Source: Niebla homalea (lineage: Eukaryota > Ascomycota > Lecanoromycetes > Lecanorales > Ramalinaceae). Taken from it: a stretch of DNA of 64,000 nt. Made by a program: the position numbers and the translations under genes. The number at the start of each line of letters is the position of its first letter. Position 1 is the stretch's first letter. Location of the stretch: the NCBI GenBank assembly GCA_019925105.1, contig JAHGAU010000011.1, positions 186,001-250,000 of the forward strand, given 5' to 3'. Positions 52,450 to 62,649 of this stretch are shown in pieces. The notes beneath the pieces were generated by a model. It was not told where the DNA came from and did not search any database. It was given only the letters and a program-made list of their open reading frames with translations.

Positions 52450-54217
52450 TAAAGGTTAATATTATTATAAGCTTCCTCTTTTTTATATTATTAATTATTA
52501 CGCTTTATTTTTCCCCGTTTAATAAGTTCCGTTTATATCTTAAAACCGTCTTTAATTATTTTATTAATCCAGGTTTATATAAATTATAACGTTAAACCTT
52601 AACCGTTATCCTAATTTCCTTACGTTAAGTCTCCTTTACTCTTATTATATATTATAAGTCTTATATTGAGTAATTATTATTATTATATACCGCGTATTTT
52701 AACGCGTTCTTCGCTAAGCCCTTTATTATTAAGTTAGCGTATTTATATATATTATGCCCTTTAATATATATTATATATTTTATATTATTAAGGCACCTCG
52801 TAATAATATATCCGTACCTTTAATATTTAAAGTATTAATAGATATTTATTGCCCGGTTTTAAAGTCTTATTAACTTAAGGGACCTATCCTTTATTACCCC
52901 TTTATTAAGGATATCGTTATATATCCTTATTAACGTTATATTTAGGATAACCGTAAAGTATCTTTTTATATAATTAAAAACGTTTAATTTCTTTATTATA
53001 ACGGGGAGGCTATAATTAACGATCTTTAACCTAGGGTAAAAGACTATATTCTCCTTTTTTATCCGCCTTAAAGTAACTTCCCCTTCCTCCCCCGTAAACC
53101 TTATTAAGTATATCCCGTTTACTACGATAATAAAGGATTGTTTTAATATTTTTACCGTTTTATATCCCTTTTTACCGGCCTATCCCTTTAATTTCTTTAG
53201 CCTTTCTTTTACCTTTAATAAGGTTATATTAAGGAGGATATCCCTACTTTATAATTTACGTACCGTAATAATTTATTTTATTAATAATTCTTCCGTTATT
53301 TTAAACGCTTTTATTAATTATAACGGATTTATTTTTACCGTTATACTCCTTTTTTCCTCGCTTAATAATTATATAATTATTATCCTTATTTTCCTTAACG
53401 CCGCCGCCTTTTTTTTTATTTTTATTTTTTTTATTATTAACGTTAATACCGCCTTTATAGCTTTTATTATTTAGTTTATCCCCGCTCCTTTTTTTAAAGT
53501 TTCCTTTATTGCTTTTTTACTTTATATATATCCTTTTTATCTTTTTTCACCTCCGTTTACCGGCGCTTTTATTGCCGCCTTTTAAGCTTTATATAATTTC
53601 TTTAATTCCCTTAAATTTTTCCCCGCTTTTATGTAAAAGTCTTTTACCCCCTATAATTCAATTTATAATATCGGTTAAGTTTTTAACGTAATATCCTTCT
53701 ATATAGTTATAAGGAAACCTTTTAATGCCCTTATTACTTCCTCCTTTTTTATTTTTCCTTTACGTATTTTATAGTTATTTTTTTTCGTAACTTATTCCTA
53801 TTTACCTGGCGTTTCTTTATTTTTATTTAATTTTCTTTCAATTTATATATACTTAATAAGGCCTTTTACGCCTCCGCTTACCCTTTATCCGTCCCCGCGT
53901 ATTATCTTCGTCCCCTTTGTCCTTTATTTATTATTTTTTATAATAATATTTTTACGTATTATACGCGTTTTTTCACGTATATCTTATTAATTATAAACTC
54001 CCTATTTAATTTAAGGCCGTTTTATCTCGTGTTTATCGCGTTATTTATACGATTTATTACTGGTTTTATTAACTTAAACCGCTTACCCTTCCTCCCCTTT
54101 TATTCTTATTATTATTCCGCTTCTGCCTATCGTATTTAAGGTATTATCTTTACTATTATTTAAGCTATATACGCGTGTATCGTTTTTGACCTCTGGGGTC
54201 CCGTTGTTCGTCGCCAT
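52450..54217 (-). pseudogene. LINE L7 ORF1 (gag-like)
   Basis: Start ATG at 54217, reading MATNNGTPEVRND. The zinc-knuckle region at about 52840-52650 shows the pattern x-F-K-x-stop-R-Y-G-(H to Y)-I-I-T-R-C, where one Cys survives and the others are Tyr; the expected form is CxxCxxxGHxxxxC. The plus-strand open frame at 53509-53691 is an antisense shadow of this gene. Confidence 0.78.
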
Positions 54218-54263
54218 CTCCATTTCAATCCTAAAAGTTATTATATAACTTATTCTAAAATTT

Positions 54264-54569
54264 TAATATTAAATAAACCTATAAAGTAACGGAAGAATAA
54301 TAAGTTTAAAAATAACCCTTAAATAAATTTAATCGTAATATTATAGGTTTTCTTAAAAAAGGCATATAAATAAATTCTTACTCTTTAAACGGCTATAAAT
54401 GCTTTTAACCCTTAAAACGTAAGTAAAAACTAAATAAATACCGGTTTTTATTCTTAACGTTATAGATATTGGGTTTTTTACAGTTATTAATAAGGTTAAA
54501 TAACCGAGTATTAAGGAACGCCGGAATTAGCTTAATTAGATCCGTAGTATAAATCAATCAATCAATCAA
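54264..54569 (+). mobile_element. LINE copy L5, fragment 3: 3' end
   Basis: The 3' end of L5 with the conserved taaggaacgccggaatta block (54510-54530) and an intact tail of AATC repeats at 54552-54569. The tail is unconverted here, in contrast with L1. Confidence 0.9.
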
Positions 54570-54964
54570 ATTTAATAAAATTTAATAAAACGTAAAAAAA
54601 AGAATATAAACTTAATAAAAATATAATTAAATATAAATAGGTAAATTAACGATGTTAAATATTAACTTAAAATAAACTAAATATTTAAAATACACTTTTA
54701 TTAATATAGTTTTTAAGGTTAAATTAAATATAATATATGAAAGGAACGTAATTAAATTAAGAATTAAAATATATATTATTAAAAAAATAATGTTATCTTT
54801 AAAAAAGTAATATATAAAATTATTTAAGGATTTATAATAAACCGGATAAGTATTAAGGAGGAGTTATAAAAGAAGTTAAACGTAATAAAAACCCGATAAA
54901 AGAAACGTTATAATAAAAGAATATAAAATTAAAACCCGTTAAAGGAAAAGTAATTAATTATACG
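54570..54964. other. Unclassified RIP-degraded DNA
   Basis: About 395 bases of A/T-rich sequence between the L5 tail and the L8 fragment. It does not clearly match the inverted-repeat arm, either LINE subfamily or the Gypsy element. A few G-rich words (ggaggag, ggaaaag) suggest former coding sequence on the plus strand, unidentified. Confidence 0.4.
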
Positions 54965-56889
54965 GAAATAATAAATAAATAAAAAGGTAAGAAAACCGGT
55001 ACGGTATTAATAATAAAGGATACGGATAAGGGGAAAAGGCGGGAAAACCACGGTAAAAGTATTATTAAAAGTATATAAAAAGGAAATAAAGTTAATAAGG
55101 AGGATAAGACTTTAAGGGATTAAAGGTAAAAAGCAGAGATAATACGTCGCCCGGTAAATAAAAATAAAAAGACGGTAAAGGAAGCAATAAAAACGCTAAA
55201 AGGACTCTTTACAGTAAAGTGGAAGGATATTATATTAAAGACTTAACCGATATTATAAATTAAATTAAAAAACATAAAAGACTTTTATATAAAAGCAGTG
55301 GTAAAACTGGGGGAAGCGGAATACCTATAGGGCTTTTAAGGGGCGGGAATAAAGGCGTTAATAAAGGGTAAAGACGGCGGTTTAAAGTTAAGGGTATAAA
55401 GCGAGGGTATAAAGGTAATAATCTTTCAAGTAAAAAAGAACTAGGCGATAAAAGTAATAAAAAGGGTAACCGCAACAGAAAATAAAAGGATAACGGAAAA
55501 GGAAATAATTATATTAAAGAAAATAAAAACAATAACGGTCCGTCTATTTAATAATAAGGAGAAAAACGTAATTATAAAAATAAACCCATTATAATTAATA
55601 AAGGCTTTTAAGGTAATAACGGAATTATTAATAGAATAAACTATTACGGTACGTAAACTATAAAGTAAAGATATCCTTTTTAATATAATATCGTTAAAAA
55701 TAAAAGAAAGCTTAAAGAAATTTAAAGCTTAAATTAATAAAGGAGAATATAAGTTAATTAAGGTTTTAAAATAATTATTTATTATCGTAATAAATAGGAT
55801 ATACTTATTACGTTTTATAGAAACCGAAAAAAAGGTTATATTAAAAAATATAGAAAAGGAGAATATAATATTTTTATTTAAAACTTAAAATTATTAATTA
55901 TAAATTTCCTTTAATAATAAAAAGATTTAATTCCTTAAAACGTAGAAAGAAATATTCTATTATTATATTAAGCGTAACGTTAATAAAAATATATAATAAC
56001 GTTTTAAATAAAAAGATTATTAAAAAAAAAATTACTTAAAATAACTTAACTATAAAATAAAGCGGCGGATATTTATTAATATTTTAAATATTAAAGTTAT
56101 AAATATATTGTTATAAAATATATAATTTACGTTAAAAGTTACGATAATTATAAGTATATAAAGTTAATAATTAAAAAGCTTATAAAGGACGCGTTTAAAT
56201 ACGTTACGTATAATAAAGAGGAATACTTAATATAAAATTCTAAATATATAATAAAAGTTAAAGAGATTAAATATAAAAGGACCCGGATAACCGCGAAAAT
56301 CCAATAATATAATACGTACGGAATTAATTTAATAAGTTAATTAAAAATAACCTTAAAACGTAAGCTTAATTAATTAAATAATAAAAAATAAATAATAATA
56401 ACGGATAAAATAAAAAAAAGGAAGCTTTTCGCGATTTTAATTTTAAGGGCTAGCCGTCTTATATCTTTAATAATAACCAGGAAAATATTAAGTTAAAAAA
56501 CGTTTAACTTTAATAAGAAGTTTATAACTTAAACGGATATAAATAAAGGAGCCTTTATAAAGGTTAATATATAATATATTAACGCTTTTAAAAGTAATTT
56601 AATATAATATTTATAACGAAGAAATTAAAGTAATAATACCGATATTTAAGTTTAAAAAAGTTAAAAACGTTAATATTATAATAATATAGGAATTACTATA
56701 TAACTTATATATATATTAATTTATTAACCCAAGGGAGGGGTTTTATTTAGCCTTTAAAAGGAATAAAATAACCAGAATATATTTCTTTATAAATAAACGG
56801 TTTAATATAAATAATTAAGATATTATTTATTATAATAGAAACCTTTATATATTCCGTATTATAAAAGGAAAGGACCTAAAGGGCGACTA
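54965..56889 (+). mobile_element. LINE copy L8 (subfamily B), internal fragment
   Basis: Aligns with L1 fragments 1-3 and, reversed, with L2, from about codon 90 of ORF1 into the ORF2 endonuclease. It lacks both ends. The ORF1 zinc-knuckle region lies near 56060-56230. It is less converted than L1, with CA retained near 55250-55450. On the right it stops exactly at the MITE end (56890) after gggcgac, where L1 continues cttaatattt. No target duplication is visible. An antisense frame at 55475-55260 is a shadow. Confidence 0.82.
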
Positions 56890-57021
56890 CTCCGGGAAGC
56901 GGGACGGGATAGGACGGGATTTGGCAATGTATATCCCATCCCATATAAGATAAAATAAGGCTAAATCCTATCTTATCTTATCCTTATCCCGCCGGGATAA
57001 AATAAGGATATATTAAGATCT
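56890..57021 (+). mobile_element. Partial second copy of the MITE
   Basis: It starts with the same terminal repeat as 917-1641 (CTCCGGGAAGCGGGACGGGA), preceded by TA at 56888-56889, continues with GGGACGGGATA-type repeats, and ends after a tatattaagatc block shared with the first copy near 1045-1060. The right half, minisatellite and right terminal repeat are missing. It keeps CA/TG (ttggcaatg) and is little RIP-mutated. Confidence 0.75.
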
Positions 57022-57207
57022 TAATATTTATTATTAGAATATTATTTAATAAAAATTAATTAATTAAAATTAAGGAAAGAATTATTTATTAATTATATTC
57101 TTTAACGACTATAATAAGTAGAATAATAATTATAATAATTCTTATAATAATAATCTTAATTATTTATACGTTTATATTAATGTCGGTATTAATATTAATA
57201 TTATTCT

Positions 57208-57297
57208 CCTTTTAAATATTATTCTTTCTTTAAGTATTATTTTCCTTTTAAGTATTTATATCCCCTTAAGTATCTATATCTTTTTAAATATTAATAC
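57208..57297 (-). repeat. 18-bp tandem repeat, about five units
   Basis: Imperfect 18-bp units of the form ccttttaagtatttatat on the plus strand, in step with codons on the minus strand (KIQILK, GIQILK, RKQYLK, KEQYLK when TAA is read as Gln). A further looser unit follows toward 57315. Confidence 0.7.
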
Positions 57298-57485
57298 CTT
57301 CTTTTTAAATATTTATAATATCCGTATAAGTATTATTATCCTCGTTTTTGATATCTTTATTCTTTTTATTATTATCGTTATTATTATCGCTATTATTATT
57401 ACTATTATTACCATAGTAGGATTTATTACTGCGACCATTATTACCATTATTATTACTATAACCACGTAAAGCACCCTAGGTACTG

Positions 57486-57530
57486 CCACCCCGGGATTTA
57501 CCCCCCCGGGATTTACCACCCCGGGATTTA
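57486..57530 (-). repeat. 15-bp tandem repeat, three units plus a decayed fourth
   Basis: Units CCACCCCGGGATTTA, CCCCCCCGGGATTTA and CCACCCCGGGATTTA, followed by a degraded unit at 57531-57545. On the minus strand each encodes G-K-S-R-G. The array is G+C-rich and RIP-free in an A/T desert. Confidence 0.85.
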
Positions 57531-57545
57531 TTACCGCGTTTAAGC

Positions 57546-59040
57546 TAATAAGCTAGACCGCTTAACGGTTATATATTTATAAATAATAATATAAAGCTTA
57601 ATTAATTTATAAATATAAAGAAGGAAAAAGTTTTACTGGCTTATATTATTGCCTTAATTAATTAATTATTTTTAACTTAAATAATAATACGCTTAACGTA
57701 AATATAAACGAGATTATATACTTATAACGTAAAATTAATAAAATATAAAGAATTATATTAATAATTTTATATTTAAAATAAAAGATAAAATATATTTTTA
57801 TTACTTTTTAAATAATATAAATAGTTATTTATTAAAACCAGAAATCGTTTTTCTTAATTTATATAAAAGTAATCTTTTTATATAAATATATTATTAACGT
57901 AAAGGAAAATTAAAGTTCGGTTAACTTTTAATAACGTTTAATTTTATATAATATTCTTATTAAATTAATTATATTAATTTTAATAATTATAATAATAATT
58001 ATAATAAAGACTTATTCTTTATTCGTACTTTATACTTTTTCTTAATAATTAATATTCTTTCATTTCTTAAAGTCTTTATATTATATATTTATATTAATAA
58101 TTAAAGCCTCCCTTTAATTAATTTTTTAATAGTCTAATTAATACGGGTTATTATACGTAGTATAATATACGTATAATAATATGAAAGTAATATTTATTAA
58201 TTATTTAATAATTAAAAGGATATAAAGGATAAATATTAAATAAGTATAAAATATAAATATAATTAAATATAAAGTAAAAGATTCTTTAAGGTAAAATTAT
58301 TAATTAATATGGATTTAAAGTAAATCTTAATATCGTTAAGATTTATATCCGATTAAGCTTAACGTTAAAAAAGTAAATACTTTAAATTCGCCCAGAAAAA
58401 AGCCAGATAATATAAAGTAATAAATATAATCTTATTATTACTTAATATTTTAATTAATAACCTTTCTACTTATCTTTTTAATAATTAAAACTATTAAATA
58501 TAATACTATTTTATCCTTATAAGGCCTATATCGCATTAACCCCAATTATAATTAACTTAAAAAAAAAGGGTCTTAAATTACTTTAAAAACTTAATAATAG
58601 GTATAATATATATCGTTTTAATAATATTATTATTTTAACGTTTAACCGGATTATTTATATTAATCTTTATAATAATTAAAATATAATTTTTTATAGATTC
58701 TTAGCCCCGGGATTTAACCTTAGAAATTTTAATAAATTAAATTTAACATTTATTTTATTTATAAATTTATTAATATATCCATTAAAATTCTTAATTTTAA
58801 ATTCCTGATTCTTTATTATTTTTTCTTTTATTAAGTAACTTTTTAAGTAATTTTTCATTTTAATATTTTTATAATATTATAGTTTTAAGTTTTATAATTA
58901 TAAATTATATTAAGAACCTTTTTATAAACTTTTTACTTAAAGTAAAATCCAAAGAGAATAATCATTATATATAAAAAGCTTTAAAAGTTTAAAGCTTAAA
59001 TACTTTTTTTTATACATATTAATTATTTAAAAAATAAGTT
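57546..59040. other. Unclassified RIP-degraded AT-rich DNA
   Basis: No domain recognised. Possible former coding frames on both strands are broken by stops. The part next to 57545 may be the upstream portion of the RGG-repeat ORF. No similarity to the LINEs, the Gypsy element or the inverted-repeat arms was noticed. Confidence 0.4.
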
Positions 59041-59268
59041 TTTTACAATTAACGATATTACTTTTTAGGATAGCTTATTTTATAAGCTATATAATAAAAA
59101 GCTTAATTTATAAGTAAAACTTAAAATAAAAAAAAAGCTTTTAAAAGATAAATCTTTTATAATTAACGATATTATTTTTTAAAATAACTTATTTTATAAG
59201 TTACGAAATAAAAAGTTTAATCCGTAAAAGAAACGTAAAATAAAAAAAGAGCTTTTATAAAACCTATA
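59041..59268. repeat. Tandem duplication, 2 x 114 bp
   Basis: 59041-59154 and 59155-59268 are head-to-tail copies. Shared blocks include aattaacgatatta (59047 and 59161), a run reading atagcttattttataagctat in copy 1 and ataacttattttataagttac in copy 2, and a aaaaaaagcttttaaaa-type end. Nearly all differences are transitions. Each unit holds a small inverted repeat (gcttattttataagc). Confidence 0.75.
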
Positions 59269-60860
59269 TATAGTGAAATCACGTAATCAGATTACCTAAT
59301 TTTACCCCTTAAAATAATAATTAAAAAAGGTAAAATATACCAATTAAACCGCTTTAAGTTATTATTTATTTAAGCTAAAGAAAATTAATAAATAAAAGAA
59401 AGCTATTATTAAAAACCGGGCTCCATTAAAAACGTAAATTAAAAAGAATATTATAGATAACCGATATATTAATCAATATAATTATCTTTATACTTATCGC
59501 GCTTATAATTATTAATATTCTTAATAATTAATATATTAATATTTTCGCCTTAAATTACGGTTTTAAGTTAAATAAGACATAAAAGCTAAAATTAATAAAA
59601 AATAATAATAATCCTTTATAAAAGGATTTAAGTAATAATAAAATAATAATAAATATAAGCCCTTATTATAATATATATATAATTAATTTAATTTTAATAG
59701 ACCCGAAATTTATAACGTTTTTAATATAAACGGAAATTAAGGAAACTAGCTTAAATAAACTTAATATTAAAGAACTTTTAATAAATATAATTAATATATA
59801 AAACACTTAACTATATAATTATAATATAGTTTAATTTAAGGGAATTAAATACTTATAATATAACTTTATTAAATCTATATAACGTAAAATATAAGAATTA
59901 CGAATAAATTAAATACCTAATTTCTTAACTTTTATACGTATTTTTAAAAAGGTATATTAATTAAGATTTTATAATTATTATTATATTAATTAAATATAAA
60001 ATTAACCATTTATATAAGGATTTACCGCCGTTATATAAATATTTCTTTAAGTAAAAACGGGCAATTTAACGTAATAAAGTTATTTACGTTCGTAAGCTAT
60101 TTTTATATAATAATAATCATAAATAGAATAAATAAATAATATTATTTAAGCTTATATCTTAATAAGAGAATTATAACTTTAAAAAATGGAATTAAAACCC
60201 TATAATAAACGTAATAAAGGCAAAAAAAGCTTAAATATTAATTATATGCGACTTTAAAGATAAGATTCCTATTAATTATTAACGTATTATTATGGTTACC
60301 GACGAATTAATTATAATCCTTAAGGGTAATAATTTCTATTATAACCTTTTTTAAAGAAAATATATTTAATTAATAAAGAATCCTTAATTTAAGGAATATA
60401 ATTAAATCCAATATTAATCTTATAAAATTATTTTTCTTAATTAAAAAACTTATAACTTAATTAAAAATCTAATTAAAAAATATAACGAAATTTAGCCCCT
60501 TAATTAAAACTATAATTAATAAAAAGATTATTATGAATAATCTTAATATATTTAATAAAATTTCTTCTTATAATATATTTATTAAAGTTAAATCTTTTAT
60601 TATTTAATAATTTTGAAAAACTATTAGATTTAATTTTTTAATTAAAATTAAAATTTTATAATAATATTTAAATCTTAATTAAAAGTTCCTTACCTTTAAG
60701 CGTTCGGATTAATTTTATATCCTTTTATATTAATGTAATTCGTTTTATATATATAATAATAAGTAAAATTATTAAAATATATATTAATTATATATTAAGA
60801 ATTTGATTTCCGTATTATTATTATACGTGATTTATTAATTTATTATATTATAATAATATA
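59269..60860. other. Unclassified degraded DNA, possible terminal-repeat boundaries
   Basis: 59271-59298 is unusually rich in CA/TG (TAGTGAAATCACGTAATCAG) and contains the palindrome GTAATCAGATTAC. A reverse match to part of it, TACGTGATTT, occurs at 60824-60833. The two could be the ends of a 1.57-kb DNA transposon (TAGTG ends recall hAT elements), but no flanking 8-bp duplication matches and no transposase motif is readable between them. The rest is A/T-rich with no identifiable gene. Confidence 0.35.
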
Positions 60861-60863
60861 GAG

Positions 60864-62640
60864 ATGGCGACGAATAACGGGACCTTAGAGGTCAGAAACG
60901 ATATACATATATATAGCTTAAGTAATAGTAAGGATAGTATTTTAAATACGATAGGCGGAAGCGGAATAATAATAAAGGTAGAAAAAAAGGAAGGATAAGT
61001 AGCTTAAGTTAATAGGAACGATAATAAATCATATAAATAACGCGATAAATACGAAATAAAACGGCCTTAAATTAAATAGAAAGTTTATAATTAATAAGAT
61101 ATATATAAAGGGATATATATAACGCGTAAAAATATTATTATAAAAGGTAATAAATAAAGGGCAGAAGGGACGAAGACGGTATACGGGGATAAATAAGGGG
61201 TAAGCGGAGGCATAAAAGGCCTTATTAAATATATATAAATTAAAAGAAAATTAAATAAAGATAAAGAAATATTAAGTAGATAAGAATAAATTATAAAAAG
61301 AAATAATTATTAAATACGTAAAAAAAAAGTAAAAAAGGAAGAAGTAATAAGGGCGTTAAAAGGCCTTTTTATAATTATATAAAAGGATATTACGTTAAAG
61401 ACCTGGCCAATACTATAAATCGGGCTACGGAAAATAAAAAACTTTTATATAAAAGTAAAGAGAAATTTAAAGGAGTTAAAGAGGTTATGCGGAACTTAAA
61501 AAATAATAATAAAAGCGCCAGCGGACGGAAATAAAAGGAGATAGAGAAAATACGTATAAAGTAAAAAAGCGATAAGGGAAACTTTAAGGAAAAGAATAAA
61601 GATAAGTTAAATAATGAAAACTATAAGGGCAACGCCGGCATTAATAATAAAGGAAATAAAAACGGGAGAAAAGGCAGTAACGTTAAAAAAAGTAAAAATA
61701 ATAATTATATAATTATTGGGTGGAAAAAAAAAACATAACGGCAAAAGCGAATCCGCTATAATTAATAAAAACATTTAAAATAACGGGAAAATTATTAATA
61801 AAATAAATTATTATAATACGTAAATTATAAAGCGGGGATATCTTCCTTAATATAGCCTTATTAAAGGTGAAGGAAAAACTAAAAAAGTTAAAAAAATAAA
61901 TTAGTAAAGGGGGGTATAAAACGGTAAAGGTATTAAGGTAATTTTTCGCTATTACGGTAAATAAGATATACTTAATAAAATTTATGAAAAAAGAAAAGGA
62001 AGTTACTTTAAAGCGGATAAAAAAGGAGAATATAATTTTCTATTTTGGATTAAAAATCATCAATTATAGCCTCCCCGCTATAATAAAAAGGCTAAACGCC
62101 TTCAGTTATATAAAAAGATATTTTACGGTTATTTTAAACATAATATTAATAAGGATATATAACGATATCCTTAATAAAAAGGTAATAAAGGGTGGATCCC
62201 TTAAGTTAATGAGACCTTAAAACCGGGTAGCGGATATTTATTAATACTTTAAATATTAGGGGTACGGGTATATTATTATAAAATACTTTAATAATATAAA
62301 GTACGTAATATATATTAAAAAATATAATATATATAAATATACTAACTTAATAATAAAGGGCTTAATAAAGAATATATTAAAATACGTAATATATAGTAAT
62401 AATAACTACTTAACGTAAGATTTACGGTATATAATAAAAGCGAAGGAGACTTAACGTAAAGAAATTAAGATAATAATTAAGGTTTAATGCTATAATTTAT
62501 ATAAACTTAAATTAACGAAGTAATTAAAAACGGTTTTAAAACGTAAACGGAACTTATTAAATAGGAAAAAGTAAAATATAATAACCAATAACGTAAAAAA
62601 AAAAAAAAAAAAACTTATAACGATATTAACCCTTAAAACC
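60864..62640 (+). pseudogene. LINE L9 ORF1 (gag-like, CCHC zinc knuckles)
   Basis: Start ATG at 60864, reading MATNNGTLEVRND. A 78-codon open stretch at 61984-62220 lies in the frame that leads into the zinc knuckles at about 62250-62430, which have C-x2-C-x4-H-x4-C spacing with most Cys/His as Tyr, repeated about three times. That frame differs from the start frame by one base, so an indel lies between 60864 and 61984. The Met at 61984 is internal. The protein would package LINE RNA. The 3' end is approximate. Confidence 0.78.
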
Positions 62641-62649
62641 GGCTATTTA

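Larger units (their letters stand above)
48442..54251 (-). mobile_element. LINE copy L7 (subfamily A), full length
   Basis: A 5810-bp copy antisense inside L5, with 12-bp duplications ATTCTAAAATTT (48430-48441, 54252-54263). The tail (TTGA)n is at the left and the ORF1 ATG is at 54217-54215, after a 34-nt leader. It is less converted in places than L3 and L4: the RT keeps one catalytic Asp and a GIPQG motif. Confidence 0.93.
57022..57545 (-). pseudogene. Unidentified RGG/Asn-rich low-complexity ORF
   Basis: Read leftward from about 57570, one frame gives LSGLAYxLKRGNKS, then three RGGKS repeats (15-bp units), an Asn/Ser/Gly-rich stretch of some 40 residues (SYYGNNSNNSDNNNDNN), an acidic-basic link, and then six-residue repeats of type K-I-Q-I-L-K (18-bp units). 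The only stops lie at positions that fit converted Gln codons. RGG repeats usually bind nucleic acid. It could be part of a retrotransposon gag or a host-type RNA-binding protein; I do not recognise it. The longer open frame 57519-57313 (V-N-P-G repeats) is a different register of the same repeats and is probably a shadow. Confidence 0.45.

Noticed and set aside
53509..53691. Plus-strand 60-codon hydrophobic frame resembling a membrane peptide
   Set aside because: Antisense to ORF1 of L7; same composition artefact.
55260..55475. Minus-strand Leu/Pro-rich frame
   Set aside because: Antisense to ORF1 of L8, which is on the plus strand.
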